A stretch of 64,000 nt of DNA from Ficedula albicollis. Lineage: Eukaryota > Chordata > Aves > Passeriformes > Muscicapidae. The notes below the pieces were generated by a model, which did no database searches, had not been told where the DNA came from, and saw only the letters and a list, made by a program, of their open reading frames with translations. The position numbers and the translations under genes are program-made. The stretch spans positions 12,650,567 through 12,714,566 of the forward strand of contig NC_021681.1 in NCBI RefSeq assembly GCF_000247815.1, read 5' to 3'. Shown here piece after piece: positions 1-11,381 of the stretch (its first letter is position 1; every line of letters begins with the position of its first letter).

Positions 1-200
1 ATGTGTCCTGCTGCAGCTGGTGCCTCCGGGAGCTGCTGCCCTGCAAGCAGCTCTGCAGTCTGGCTGAATTCCGCAGGGGCAGCGCACGGAGCGATGCAGA
101 GCTGCCTCCCAGCACCACTGCCAGGTACCTGCTACACAAGGGCTCTGTGTGCACAACTAACTGCAAAATGCAGTCTCCAAAATAGCAGCTCTCCAGCAGC
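1..200. other. GC-rich pocket at left edge, no assignable gene
   Basis: This GC-rich, CTG/CAG-rich patch is cut by the window edge. Two forward frames are open through most of it (ending near 185 and 204), but neither translation resembles a family I recognise, and cysteine/serine/alanine-rich frames are expected in CTG/CAG-rich DNA. It could be the end of an exon that starts outside the window, but no splice signal decides this. It resembles the other GC pockets in the window (for example 25.1-25.75 kb). Confidence 0.3.
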
Positions 201-2599
201 CTGATCTTTATTCTGCATTTAACTCCACTGGGAGAAACGGGATCAAAATAGCAATCTTAAATTGTGTAAGGAAAGAAAGCTTTCAAGTGTTTGTGTTTAG
301 AGAGGCACACGGTACTGAATATGTATCAGAAGTTTTAATGCTACCCCCAGCAAGTACTGATGTGGATCACAAACTAAATATAGATGTCACAGAAATACAA
401 CAATCCACTGGAAATTCATAAAGCAGCTTCTATAATAAATTTTGACACAGGGAAAAAAGGAGGCTTTGGCATGGGGTTTGTCAGGTTGGGGGCTTTCAGA
501 GGAACAGGTGTGTCTGGGTTTTGGTTTTGTCAGGGGTTTTTTGGTTCTGCTGAAATCTATTTTAGATTTTTTAAATAATCTCTAAAATCTTGTTCTTATG
601 AAAATACAGCCTTCAAGGGGCTGTGGGCACTGACACTAAGCTCATGCATGTCCTGGTTTCCTACCAGTTCTGAAACAGCTGCACAAAGCAATTATTCCAA
701 AAAACTAATTCATCCCCAGACCCAAATGTCTCAATTTTAATCACATTCAGCAGGTTTTAGAATAAAAGAAGAGAAGGAAGTGTGGCCATCAAGAGACTGA
801 TTTATGTAAGCAGACCATGTGGTTTAAGAAAAAAATAAGGCCAGGAAGGAGCAGCATAAAAGACCTGTCTTGCACCAAAACCTGTACCAAAACTCAGCAC
901 TGGTCATGAAGAAATTTTCAAACTGTCTCTCACTTCTGAGTGATTTTGTTCTAAATAATGAACACTCTGAGGGATTCTTTTTACGTCTCTCCTGAAGGTG
1001 AATCTATCCTGAAGATCTATTCTGCTCCAGATAAATAATCTTTAATATTAATTGGGTTTGAGTGTGAGAAAGAATACCTTTCTCTGTGGCAAGAGCACAC
1101 TGGAGGTACAGAGTGTACTTGATTTGACTGTACATTGGAAACAAAGATATTTTAGGATACTTTTCTGCTTACTTTAGTAAACAATCATTAATCTATTTTG
1201 AGAAAATCAAATCAATTTCACCTGTCATTATTTTTATTTTTTGCCTGAAATCATCTGCCCAGTTCAACTGAAATTCACAAAACCTCTCAAATTTTATCTG
1301 CTGATTAAACACAGACTGAACAGTAACACAACTGCATCCTGCCTGTCCTTGCATGTAACCAATGCTTCTGAACATTTTACAGGCTGAAAGCAAACAGCAG
1401 ACACTCTTCCTGGGAAGTCAGAAGTTTCCACAGGACTAACCAAGCTGCAACTGCTCAGCAGTCCCTAACAATTAGATTTAGTGCTTGTCTCTAATTAAAT
1501 TTTACACATTTAAGCCTGTGATAAAATGGGATAAAGTGCTCAGTATACACTGGTATATTAGTAAGATTATTTCTCTCTTCTAGTACATTGAATTCAGAAG
1601 TCTTGGATACAAATTGCAATTAACACTCCTGGTGATGATGGAGAACATCTTTGCTGGCCTTGAAAATTCATCAAGTAGAATTAGAAAAATTGTGCTTTGC
1701 TGTAGAAGAAAAACTATTACTTCTCTCAGACTTGCCCCCCCTTTTCCCTTTCTTTTCTCTGAAATGTCTAAATTGGAAGCAAGAGTATTGAAAAGCCAGA
1801 GTATCAGAATACACAGAGAGTATTTCAGCTGCTTTTCCTTCTGTAGAAATGACTGACTTTGAACTTGAGGTGGGCACCACCTGTCAGGTCAGCAGTGTGA
1901 GCTGCAGCCAAGGCAGGTGAGGTGAGGTCTGGTCAGCCCTGCTCCTCCCAAGAGCAGAGCACAGCAGCACGAACCTGCCCAGAGAGGAGACAGCCAGCAC
2001 CCACCGTGCCCAGGAGCTGCTCTGGGCTTTGCTCTCAGGTGGCTCCTCAGCCAAACCCCCCTGGCAGCTTTAGATGAGCTCCTGCAGCACAGCCTGGTCC
2101 CACCAGCAGGAACCTGCACACTCCAGGACTGAGCCAAAACCACTCTCAAGCACAGCAAGTGAGGATGGCCAGGAGACTCCCCTAAAACAATCTCTGTGAA
2201 CTAAATCACCAGCTCAGGATCTGCTGTCAGACACCACCTTCCCTCCATCAAAGACATTCCATTCAAGGTGCAGTATCTATTTTAGCAGTCATCAGCCTGT
2301 CCAATGGTTCAGTTTTGCTAGGTCCACCTCTGGAAAATACAAGCCAACATCACCATGTGACTCTCAGCTGGAGTGACTGTTTACAAGTGACAGAGCAGCT
2401 CAGACCTGGTGATCCAAAGGTGAACACAGAGCACATGAGGGGATCAGTCCTGACACTCACATGAAGGCCACATTCCATGATTTTTGGAAATCCAAGCTAT
2501 TCCAAGATTATTCATTGATCTTTGCCACATTTTCAGGAAGTAACCATTCAATAGTCTGATTATAAACTCAAACTAAATAAAGCAATTTTTTTACTTTCT
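201..2599. other. single-copy noncoding DNA
   Basis: AT-rich sequence with stops in all frames at normal density. A GC-richer CAG/CTG patch lies at about 1880-2160. I recognise no repeat family, RNA gene or exon here. Confidence 0.6.
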
Positions 2600-2800
2600 G
2601 AGGGAAGGAAGGTAAGTAGATAAGACATCCATAAGATTTAATGGCATAATGGTAACTCTATTAGGACAGCAAAATTAATTTCAGTTTCCCTGAGGTATCT
2701 TATTTTAATTAACAAATCCATGATCCTGCTCTATTAATTAGCATGCTGAAAGAATAATAAGTTTTAGATGAGCTTAGTTCTGATAAAGCTTTTCATCCCC
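2600..2800. promoter_or_regulatory. candidate conserved regulatory element (homeodomain-rich)
   Basis: This patch carries repeated TAAT/ATTA cores, including a TAATTAGCAT (2735-2744), which combines a homeodomain core with a POU-like half. Low-complexity AT tracts can mimic such density, so the call rests on the combination of cores with otherwise complex sequence. Which gene it would regulate cannot be inferred. Conservation is not visible from one sequence. Confidence 0.25.
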
Positions 2801-4848
2801 CAAAAAATAATAAAAGGAATTAAGAATCTCAATCCAATTTGTTTTCTACATTTAGTATCAATGTTCTGAAATTCTACCCAATAGTACAGCACAACTATTA
2901 ATGTTTTCTTTTAATTTGAAAATGTTTTGGTTTTGCATTTACTGCATTGAAGACATTCTACCTACTGAAGGGGTAGTAGTGGCCCAATAAGAAAAGTAAT
3001 TCTTGCAGGATTCCAGGTAATTTTATCTTTCGTACTATTTGCTACTGATAACCAATAGCAGAAACACATGGAATTTATTGCAATCATTATCTACTGTGGA
3101 TTTTCCAGAAAAAAAAATACAATAACAGTTATCCATCAGCATCCCAACTGGGTCAAATAAAATTCTAGGAACTTATCTGGGACACCAAGCAACATAGTAA
3201 GTGTTTTGTACCTCAGTTTGCCTGGACCATTTAGTGGTCACCAAGCAGCCACTATACTATTGGTCCAATCACTCATTTTTATAGACATGTTCATGCATTA
3301 GTCTGCTTAAAGCAGATCTGGGAACCTGATTCTTTTTCCTCTCTTCCTGTATCACAGGTCAATTACTGGCAAAGAAAAAAATAAAAATCAACCAAAACCA
3401 CAAGAAGTTTTTCCATTTGCTTTTGATCCCAAAAGCAACAAATTTGTACTTTTGATTCCTGCAAAGCAATTTGCAGATTTCCTGTTATACAAAGTAAAAG
3501 AGGAAAATGTTAGCAAATCACCAATGGCTTGGGTAAGCAAAAAAAAACTAAGGAGAAAACTTGTGCATACATGAAAAGTAGAGATGCTCAGAACTTTCCA
3601 ACTGCTTGTCCTGCATTGACAGGCTGCTTCTTTGACCTAGCACCATCTGTAAAACAAATGAGAGCAAAAGGGAACACTAGGAGGTTGTGTGTGCACGATT
3701 TCTCTAATTAGTATGACTTGACAGCATTGTGCTTACATATTTCAAACTCCCAGGTGGAATATTTTCAATGCTTTACTGAAGTACAGAAGCCAAAAGAGTT
3801 ACTGTGTAACAGAAGGACAATTAGCAAGAATAGAGTTTGTAGAAAGAGTTGAACAACTTAAAAATATGTGTTGGACTGGAAAAGCCATGTGAACTTCCCT
3901 AACACGTCTGCCTAACACTGCTGCACAGCTCCTCTGTCCTCCAGCAGTCACAGAGAGGGGGATGGCAGGAGCTGCTCAATTCCCACAAGAAGATGCTCTG
4001 GCAGGAAGCTGGTCCTGCTGTCTCCCCATCTCAGCTCCCTTAGCACTGATCAGTTCTACTGTATATCCCACGAGATCCCAGAGTGACACCCTGGTGCTAC
4101 CCTGCCTCTGATGTATGCAGGGAAGTGACAGATATTGTCTCACATATTGTCTCTGAAGACTTTAAGACCATAGGCAGTTCATTGTCACAGACAACTTCTT
4201 GCATGGCCATCAAATACTTCAGCTTTGTTTGTTTTATTTTTATTTTCATTTCCTTTTCAACCCCATGTGGTCCATCGAGAAAGCCTAATTAGCATGTCCC
4301 TCTCATATCTTAGTTTTTTCTTCAGGCACCTAATAACAATTATTGTCTGTTTTTATTTCCTACTGTTTATGTCCAGGCATGTTAAAGAAGGATGATTGTC
4401 AGCAAAGTGATTAACATGACTTATCGTCACTTTATTATGTGTCTTTTTGACAGGCTTTGTAATGTGTTTGGTAGTTTACTCAGAAAAATACAGAAGTTTG
4501 GAGAAACTTTCCTTGCTTGCTAGCTCTCATACTGATTGTGTATCAGGTATTACAGAACTAGATACAGAACTCCAAGTTCCAGATTTGTTCAAAAGAATGG
4601 GAAGTTAAAAGAAGAATCCCCCTCCTGCAAACACACACACACCATTTTTATGTGGTAATTATACTATTTTACTCTAACACTTACAGTCTGAAAACAGTAG
4701 AAGGACAGGGAGAGACTTAGCATGCCAAAACCAGAAAACGTATGAATTACAGCAGCAAGAAATGAGAATAATGAAACATTGGAGGGAATTCTACTCTTTT
4801 TTATTCCAGCACAATAGTTTGATCTGGTGGCTGGTATGTGAATGTGGC
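2801..4848. other. single-copy noncoding DNA
   Basis: No gene or repeat family is recognised. A second TAATTAGCAT lies at 4286-4295. A slightly GC-richer stretch at 3900-4100 has no extended open frame. Open frames such as the one ending near 3711 are short and have no family resemblance. Confidence 0.6.
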
Positions 4849-4909
4849 ATATATATATATATGTATGTGTGTGTTTGTGCACATATATATATATATATAT
4901 ATACACACA
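4849..4909. repeat. compound AT/TG microsatellite
   Basis: An (AT)n run at 4849-4862 is followed by a TG-rich stretch (4863-4877), then a second (AT)n run at 4883-4903 leading into ACACAC. The opposite strand reads as alternating Tyr/Ile-type codons, which explains the spurious open frames across it. It is likely length-polymorphic. Confidence 0.9.
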
Positions 4910-6044
4910 GAACTATACATTACATTTTATGGACTCCAACATTTGGTTAATGGTTACTAAATCTGGCATTTACAGAGACATTAGGAAAGATGGTATTTAT
5001 TTGCAATTTTATTTCTCTCAGAGTGAAACATGGAATCCATACAGCTGTACAATGAAGATGATTAGAATTGCCAGAAATGAAGGCCTCCTGGGAAAAAAAA
5101 ATATCAATAGCATAGTTTAACTACATGAACCATAATTGCATTATTAGCTCTGCTGTGCTCTACCACAGCAAAGTTAATGACATGATTCTGAAGAAGCTTT
5201 ATAGATTATGAAAAACTATATAACCTCTTGCTCTCCCATTGACAACACAACTCATTTGAGATTCCTTTCATTAAGGGAAGGAAAACTCTCTCATTTTTCA
5301 CAAACCCTGTGAATATGTCTTTTCATGGATTTTAAACTTTAACTGTATCTATGCCCACGGACCAGTAGCTGAAATAATAAATAACCATTTGTACAACCTT
5401 AGCTGTGGCAATTTTAGCTGTGAAATGTATTTTCAGTCCCAGTCCAACACATAAATGACTGTTGCAGAAGGAGTGAAGAAGAGGCATTTCCTGCTCCAGG
5501 TATGGACTTGGCAGCACCTGCAAGGTAGCAAGAGAATTATTATCGTAATAATTACTATATTATATTATTATGTATTATCATCATATTATCATAAACTGTC
5601 AGTGAAATGAAATGTCTGGGGCTTTTCAGAGTTCTAATTGTACTTACTGTTTAATCAGTCTGCCTACAGTTTACTAGCAGGAGTCCATCTTAAAAGCAGA
5701 AGACCAAAGTAATTTTCATTATGGTCTGACAACATGCAACGGTTATTGCCGGTGAGTGACTCCCTCTTTGTCCCTGTATTTTGCCCTTCCTCCCAGCCCC
5801 CAGGTAGCAAAGACATAAATATATGATAACCATGACTTTTTCAGTAATTACTGAAATAGAAATGCATAATCAAGGTTATTAAGTCGGGTAACACAAAACG
5901 ATCCAAGACACAATCTTCAAGCACTGGGCCTGGGAGACATCTCCTCCATCACAAGACACAAAGCAAACTTGCTCCAATGTTTAACTTGGACACATTGCTC
6001 CAGGCCTCCCTGCAACAACCCTCAGGGATTTTTTCTCACTCGAT
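4910..6044. other. noncoding DNA with an imperfect AT-triplet tract
   Basis: Mostly complex single-copy sequence. An imperfect ATT/TTA tract spans about 5535-5593. From about 5890 onward the sequence leads into the repeat/LTR block and may include LTR-flanking or internal element sequence that I cannot assign. Confidence 0.55.
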
Positions 6045-6164
6045 GTGTGCACTGATAGGCACCTGTGGATCTCCCCTGAGTTCTCCGTGTGCACTGATAG
6101 GCACCTGTGGATCTCCCCCGAGTTCTCCACCTATAGGCACCTGTGGATCTCCCCTGAGTTCTCC
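6045..6164. repeat. three-copy 42/42/36-bp tandem repeat
   Basis: Copies start at 6045 and 6087 (42-bp period), followed by a 36-bp copy at 6129-6164. The last copy lacks the GTGTGCACTG part and reads CCACCT at the joint. The copies are nearly identical, differing by one C/T in the TCCCC(T/C)GAG portion. The array abuts the U5-side end of the minus-strand LTR, so it may be an amplified LTR end. The period is a multiple of three, so open frames cross it on both strands, but the product is low complexity. Confidence 0.9.
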
Positions 6165-6539
6165 ACCTGATGCCTGGAAAGGCTGACCTGGAACAGAGAC
6201 TAGACAGAGCAAAAGGGAAAAAATAGGTATTTACTGAAAGGATACACCTTGGGCAGTGCAAGAGCCTGGCTGGGGCTACACCCAAATCAAATTCAAGATG
6301 GATCCTAGTCACGAGTTTTTACACTTTTATAAGTTTTGGTTCATCTACTTATTGCGGTCAATTATCCAACCACAACCCCAGGCTATGAAGTCTCAGCCCC
6401 CTGGCTTGCTCCTTTTCAGTTGTTTCTGCTTTTTGGGCTCCAGTTGTCCTTGATTCTCTAGCTAGAAAAGGAATGTTTTGTCTTACTACCCTGTGAAGAG
6501 AACTTACCAACACCTAATATGAATTTTCAGAGTTAGACA
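6165..6539 (-). mobile_element. probable solo LTR of an avian endogenous retrovirus
   Basis: Read on the minus strand, this segment begins TGTCTAAC at 6539, carries a TATA-like CTTATAAAA (6333-6325), and about 95 bp later an AGTAAA sequence (near 6235-6229) where a poly(A) signal AATAAA would sit. It then continues into a T-rich U5-like end. The order and spacing match a retroviral LTR (U3-TATA-poly(A)-U5), and the text around the TATA box resembles passerine ERV LTRs as I remember them. The exact family is not asserted. No gag, pol or env sequence is recognised on either side, so it looks like a solo LTR. The U5 end is uncertain because the tandem repeat at 6045-6164 abuts it. An alternative is another LTR-like repeat class. 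Confidence 0.6.
6325..6333 (-). promoter_or_regulatory. LTR TATA box
   Basis: The minus strand reads CTTATAAAA, a good TATA match, inside the putative LTR. It lies roughly 95 bp upstream of the degraded poly(A) signal, as expected for a retroviral core promoter. Whether it is still active is unknown. Confidence 0.45.
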
Positions 6540-6550
6540 CTAGTCAGCAG

Positions 6551-6618
<68 letters not shown>
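6551..6618. repeat. poly-C homopolymer, 68 nt
   Basis: An uninterrupted run of 68 C on the plus strand (68 G on the minus strand) sits 11 bp from the putative LTR end. Runs this long are rare in vertebrate genomes, and long G/C homopolymers are error-prone in every sequencing technology, so the stated length should be treated as approximate. On the G strand it could form G-quadruplexes, on the C strand i-motifs. Confidence 0.9.
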
Positions 6619-6620
<2 letters not shown>

Positions 6621-7149
6621 CACATCATACAAGGATCAGCCATTTCTTTTTTCACTGGGAAGGCTTAAAAGTGAATTTGTGAGCTCTGTGGGAACTGAAA
6701 AAGAACCAGCCCTGGGGTGTCCCAGTCACAGTTCAAAGGTGGGCATAATTCATTTAATCCAGTTTAGGTCTTGGATCTCTTCACCCTCCTCCAAGGGGCA
6801 CCCTGGGGATGCCCTGCAGGTGCAGGACAGGGCAGCAGGGCAGTGTTTGAGTGGGCAGCTCTGCTCCTCTCCTGGCTCTGGCTGCTGCTTCTGCCCTCCC
6901 TGGCACCCGAGACCACAAAGGGAACGAGGCACAAGAGGGAAGGCTTGCCTTTAATTGGGACATGGTGTAACGAGGTCAAAAACGAGCACTAATTTATCAG
7001 CAAAATGCCTTGACATTATTTACATGCTATTCCCCTGCATGATTTGGCTCCCCACTCTGCAAACCTGCCTTGCCACCGCTGCTGCAAAGGCTTCCTGAAG
7101 GACCCCACAGGCTAAAGGCTAAAGGGAACCCTCCAGCGAGGGAATTCCT
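6619..7149. other. noncoding spacer, moderately GC-rich
   Basis: Sequence between the poly-C run and the CpG-rich block. Overlapping short open frames on both strands (6.68-6.99 kb) reflect GC-rich sequence with few stops; none looks like a known protein. Confidence 0.5.
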
Positions 7150-7940
7150 GGGCAGACATCGCGGCCGGAGCACAGCACGCGGGGAGGAGGCGAGCCTCGT
7201 GTGCAGGAGCTGTGCAGCGGCCGAGCCCGTCCGCGCCCGTGTCCCCGGGCCCCAGCACTGTCCCCGGGCCCCAGCACTGTCCCCAGTCCCCATCAGTGTC
7301 CCCGGCACTGTCCCCGGGCCCCATCAGTGTCCCCAGCACTGTCCCCAGCACTGTCCCCGGTCCCCAGCACTGTCCCCAGCGCTGTCCCCGGGCCCCAGCA
7401 CTGTCCCCGGCACTGTCCCCAGCGCTGTCCCCGGTGCCCATCACTGTCCCCAGCACTGTCCCCGGGCCCCAGCACTGTCCCCAGTCCCCATCACTGTCCC
7501 CGGCACTATCCCCGGGCCTCATCACTGTCCCCAGCGCTGTCCCCAGTCCCCATCAGGCACTGTCCCCGGGCCCCAGCACTGTCCCCAGCACTGTCCCCAG
7601 GCCCCATCAGTATCCCCGGGCCTCATCACTGTCCCCAGCGCTGTCCCCAGTCCCCATCAGTGTCCCCAGCACTGTCCCCGGCACTGTCCCCGGGCCCCAT
7701 CAGTGTCCCCAGCACTGTCCCCGGGCCCTAGCACTGTCCCCAGCACTGTCCCCGGTCCCCATCACTGTCCCCGGCACTGTCCCCAGCGCTGTCCCCGGTC
7801 CCCATCACTGTCCCCAGCGCTGTCCCCGGTCCCCATGTGCGGGACGATGTTGCCATCAAGCGGCCGCTGCCTCAACTACAGAGCGCTCCCCTCCCCGGGC
7901 CGGTCCCGCCTCTCCCGGGATCCTTCCCCACCCTGAACGG
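7150..7940. promoter_or_regulatory. CpG-rich island-like segment
   Basis: CpG density jumps sharply here. About 13 CpGs fall within roughly 90 bp left of the minisatellite (7158-7240), and the right flank contains a NotI-type GCGGCCGC at 7860-7867 plus several CCGGG motifs. The middle is the 600-bp minisatellite, whose units carry CCGG. In vertebrates such islands often mark promoters, but no TATA, first exon or open reading frame can be tied to it, and GC-rich minisatellites can create an island-like profile by themselves. Promoter function is inference only. Confidence 0.4.
7240..7839. repeat. modular minisatellite of 12-bp and 19-bp units
   Basis: By eye it parses into 38 units that all start TGTCCCC (TATCCCC in two). 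Eighteen are short 12-mers (type TGTCCCCAGCAC) and twenty are long units, 19-mers of type TGTCCCCGGGCCCCAGCAC; one long unit is 23 bp because it carries an extra GGCAC. The order is irregular, so the array works as a two-state variant-repeat string. The total, 18x12 + 20x19 + 4 = 600 bp, matches the span. There are no stops in the plus frames, which gives long proline/serine-rich spurious ORFs of up to 288 codons; neither unit length is a multiple of three, so the frame shifts continually. The minus strand carries regularly spaced GGGG tracts with G-quadruplex potential. Confidence 0.95.
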
Positions 7941-10900
7941 GCTGCGGAGGGAGTGCAGGAGCTCAGCTGCTTTTGCACTACTCAAAACCACTTCTGATCC
8001 CCATTGCTTTCAATCTCCAAAAAGGAGGAGAAGATTTAAAGCATCTAAATTAACAGTATCTGTCCTATTTATTAATAAAAGCCTACCAGGTATTTTTCCT
8101 CTCTAGCTGAGGAGCATAACATGTAATTCTGATTCTACTAAGACAAGGTTTGTAGGAAAGCATTGCCCTTAAAGCTCTCGTACATACTGCCTTACAAACC
8201 ATAGGGGGCATTATGTTACCATGGTTTGTTCTTCTCATTTATCAATTTAAAATTATGTTCTGCTATTGTCATATTCATCCAGCTCTCAAATTTCCTGTCT
8301 TTACATCAATGTAAGAAATAAACGCAGAAAAATATGTTTTACATAGTCTGCTGTTTCAGAAGTCCTTTCCAGGATATTCAAAGCATGGGATATGCATGTT
8401 TTTATCTGCAACTTCATTGAGATCCATTTGCATGCTCTGAAATGTGCAGATTAATCTGTAAAGTGTCATAAATCTGAATGAATGTACATAGAAAGCAAGG
8501 GACTCACCTTCAGGAAGAGATGAAAAAGGACGTTTAACAGTCCTGGGCTCTGCACAGCATGAAGGTATTCCCGCATTGTTTACTCGAGAGAAAATACAGC
8601 TGCAGGTTGCACAAACTAACAGGTCTCTAAAACAGTGCCTTCCACAAACCTTTCCCAGTCTGTGCCCCAGTTCATCTCCCATAGCCAGTCCATCGAGGGA
8701 GGGTTAAATGCTCATGGCTACTGGTGCTCCCAAAGCACAGTTGATAACCTTTGCATGCTTTCTGCAGTAAGGATCCTGTAAACAGCAGAAATAAAGGTAA
8801 TTACAAAATTGGTTCATAATTTTTGCTCACAGGAATTATGTTTCAGGCAGTAAGAAGGAAAAAAGCATAAAAGTCACCATGATTTAGACCAAATTTAGTT
8901 TAAAAAAGCAGGTATTAATTAGTAGGCTTTGTGTTGAATCTAAACTTACTTTAAACTTTAGTTTGACAGGAAAAGGTTAATTGAAGAATAGATCCTCATC
9001 CTGTTTACTTTATTAAGAAATACAGGAAAAAAAGAGGCACATATTGTAGATTGTTTTAACAAACAATATTTAGACCAGTTCAGAATAAATACCAACCTCT
9101 CGGGGTGAGATTTGATACCCTCTATGGTATCAAGAGATCTGCCCGGTTGCTTGTTCAAACAAAGGCTTGCCAAAACAAAAACCAGGAGTAATGGACAAAG
9201 CCCAAAGTATTAGATTGTAAAATGGCACTGAGGCTTGGGTTTTGCTAGGGAAAAAAATGAAATATCAGCCATTATTATTAAGAATCTTTAGGAAATTTCA
9301 ATATTTTAGTATTCATAAATTCCACTGCTTATTACAGATTGTGATCCTGAGAAGAAGGATAATATAATGAGACAGACAGGAACATTTTGTGGTAAAATGT
9401 ATTTTTCTGAACCAATTCTAGGAACAAACGAGCAGTTTGATTCTAAGGTGGTTCTCCAGAACTCCACTCTGTGTTTAATTTTGAAAGAGTTGGCATTGCA
9501 TCATACCATCCAGCTTCTCTCCTGCTCCTTTCAGTACAGAGATGCCTCAGATGCAGAAAGGATGCTCTGATACTTCTTGGTCCCACATCACATATCAGCC
9601 CCTACAAGCTGGCAAAAAGCTTCTGCTGAAGAGAACAAAGCCAGCTGCACCTTTTTAACAGCAAACAGTGTCTGAAACGTCTGCCAGAAGGAAGGTGTGG
9701 GTGCACACTGACAGGTCACCACGGGTTTGGACAGCTCACAACACAGAAGAGCCCTGCAGCACTGAACAAGCAGCAGAAGACAACCTCTGGTGCAGCAAGT
9801 GCCAGCTCCAGGAGCACTGGGGAAGTGCTGCTGGTGCTGCACAAAGACACAAGTGATGGAACAAGGGGACAGCTCAGTGCTCCTGACACCTACAGAAACA
9901 CTATCCAGAGAAAGAGAGGGAGATAGGGCCACCTGGTTTTATAATATTAGTAGAATATTTGCACAATTACAGAGATGGTGTGACAGCTGCTCACGGTGTC
10001 CGTACCCCGCGCTGCAGGAGGAGGTTTATCCGTAGGTTTCCCACTCCTCTGAATGGAAAGCAGGGGATGAACTCTTGGCATCCCATATAATGGCAGACAC
10101 TTCAACCAATACCATGTCTAATTCTGGGAAAGGAAATGGACTCACCTAGTGGCAGTTTTAGGGCTGTACTCTTTATTTTCAGAGATGACACAGGACAAAT
10201 AGGAGATGAGCAAGGAACTCAAAGTTTCTAGGACTGTTGGCTATACAGACCTGTTTTCTGGAAGTTTCCTTTAAGATGCATTCCCTATTGAGTGTTTTTT
10301 TACAGGAGATAGTAAAGAAGAGCTGTGCCATTTAAAATTCAGGGCTCTAAAATACCAGAAAGTGCAAAGACAACTGTTGGTAGTTTGAAATAATAATACA
10401 TGTCTACAAAAGCCTTCTTTGTTATTTTATTTATGCCTCAATTATATCACTTCTAAAAACACAGTTTGGAATGAAGGGCACAGCTCAGTGCATATCCTTT
10501 CACCTCCTTCATGCATATGAGTACACAAAATTCACCTCAGGGTCAGAAATCAAATGGTTATTATGGCTTCAGAAGGAACATCACACATGCCGTGCTCTGT
10601 GGTATCTCACAATACAGTCTCTTTATCTCCTCAGTTACCATCCACTCTTTATTAATAAGCAGAGAGCTCAAAACAGAGCAAAGCTTTAATCCTCTACTTC
10701 TTTTGAGCAGGATGGTGTGCTATCCTCACTTGTTACAGCCTTCTCTTAGTGGTATGCACATGCCACATGCTTACAGTGATATTTACTTTATTTTCATTTC
10801 CATTTAAGAGTGTATTTTCCCACATTTTCCCTATTGTATTTTTCACATTTTAATCACTTGTTGAGCAATGCTATCACAGTCTGACTGCCTTGGTCTTACC

Positions 10901-11261
10901 ATGCTTGGTGAGCTGCCAGAGCTTCCAGCAATAACAAAAGCCAGTTGCAGCCATTCCTATTATTCTCGCTGCCACTAGGAAAAGCCAGCAGACTCACTTT
11001 GTCACTTCTGCAGCTGGGTGGCATTTATGAGGTGTGTTTCATGTTTTCACACCAATAACTTGCATCACAGAAAAGCACAAAACTATAATTTTAATTGGAG
11101 TGATCCTAGGTATCATTCTTGCCACTGTATATTGCATTAACTTAATGAACTCTGGGAGATGCACTTGAACACATCATCGCCATCAGCCCTATTCATTACA
11201 AACCTTATGCTTCATTTAAATGGGTTCCTGGGTTATTTTACTGGGGATAGAGAACATGCAT
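7941..11261. other. single-copy noncoding DNA
   Basis: AT-rich sequence with one patch of interest at 8.5-8.7 kb (separate entry). The 9.6-9.93 kb stretch has an open minus frame of about 114 codons without family resemblance. No repeat family is recognised. Confidence 0.55.
8509..8700 (-). other. possible minus-strand exon or conserved element
   Basis: On the minus strand the sequence reads CCTGAAG followed by GTGAGT (intron side at about 8508-8503), a near-consensus splice donor. It terminates a stretch that keeps several CpGs in an AT-rich setting and contains CATTGTTTAC (8574-8583), a SOX/FOX-like site. One minus frame is open over the stretch and cysteine-rich, but continues past the donor and matches no family I know. 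A polypyrimidine/AG acceptor candidate (TGCAACCTGCAG) occurs inside it. It could be a lncRNA or alternative exon, or a conserved noncoding element with a chance donor. Confidence 0.2.
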
Positions 11262-11381
11262 CCTCTGGTAGCAGCTCAACTTTTTTTCTCCCAGTCACAA
11301 ATTATTACTTCTGACAGTCTGCCTCTGGTAGCAGCTCAACTTTTTTTCTCCCACTCACAAACTATTACTTCTGACAGTCTG
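11262..11381. repeat. two-copy 60-bp tandem duplication
   Basis: Copies are 11262-11321 and 11322-11381, with period 60 and only a few substitutions (for example CCAGTCACAAA versus CCACTCACAAA). Each contains an internal T7 tract. It is noncoding. Confidence 0.95.

Noticed and set aside
4664..5120. Tyr/Ile/His-rich ORFs
   Set aside because: Translations of the AT/TG microsatellite.
7070..7997. Long proline/serine-rich open frames (up to 288 codons)
   Set aside because: They are read through the 12/19-bp minisatellite, where stops are absent in several frames; frame is not maintained by unit length and flanks show no gene structure.
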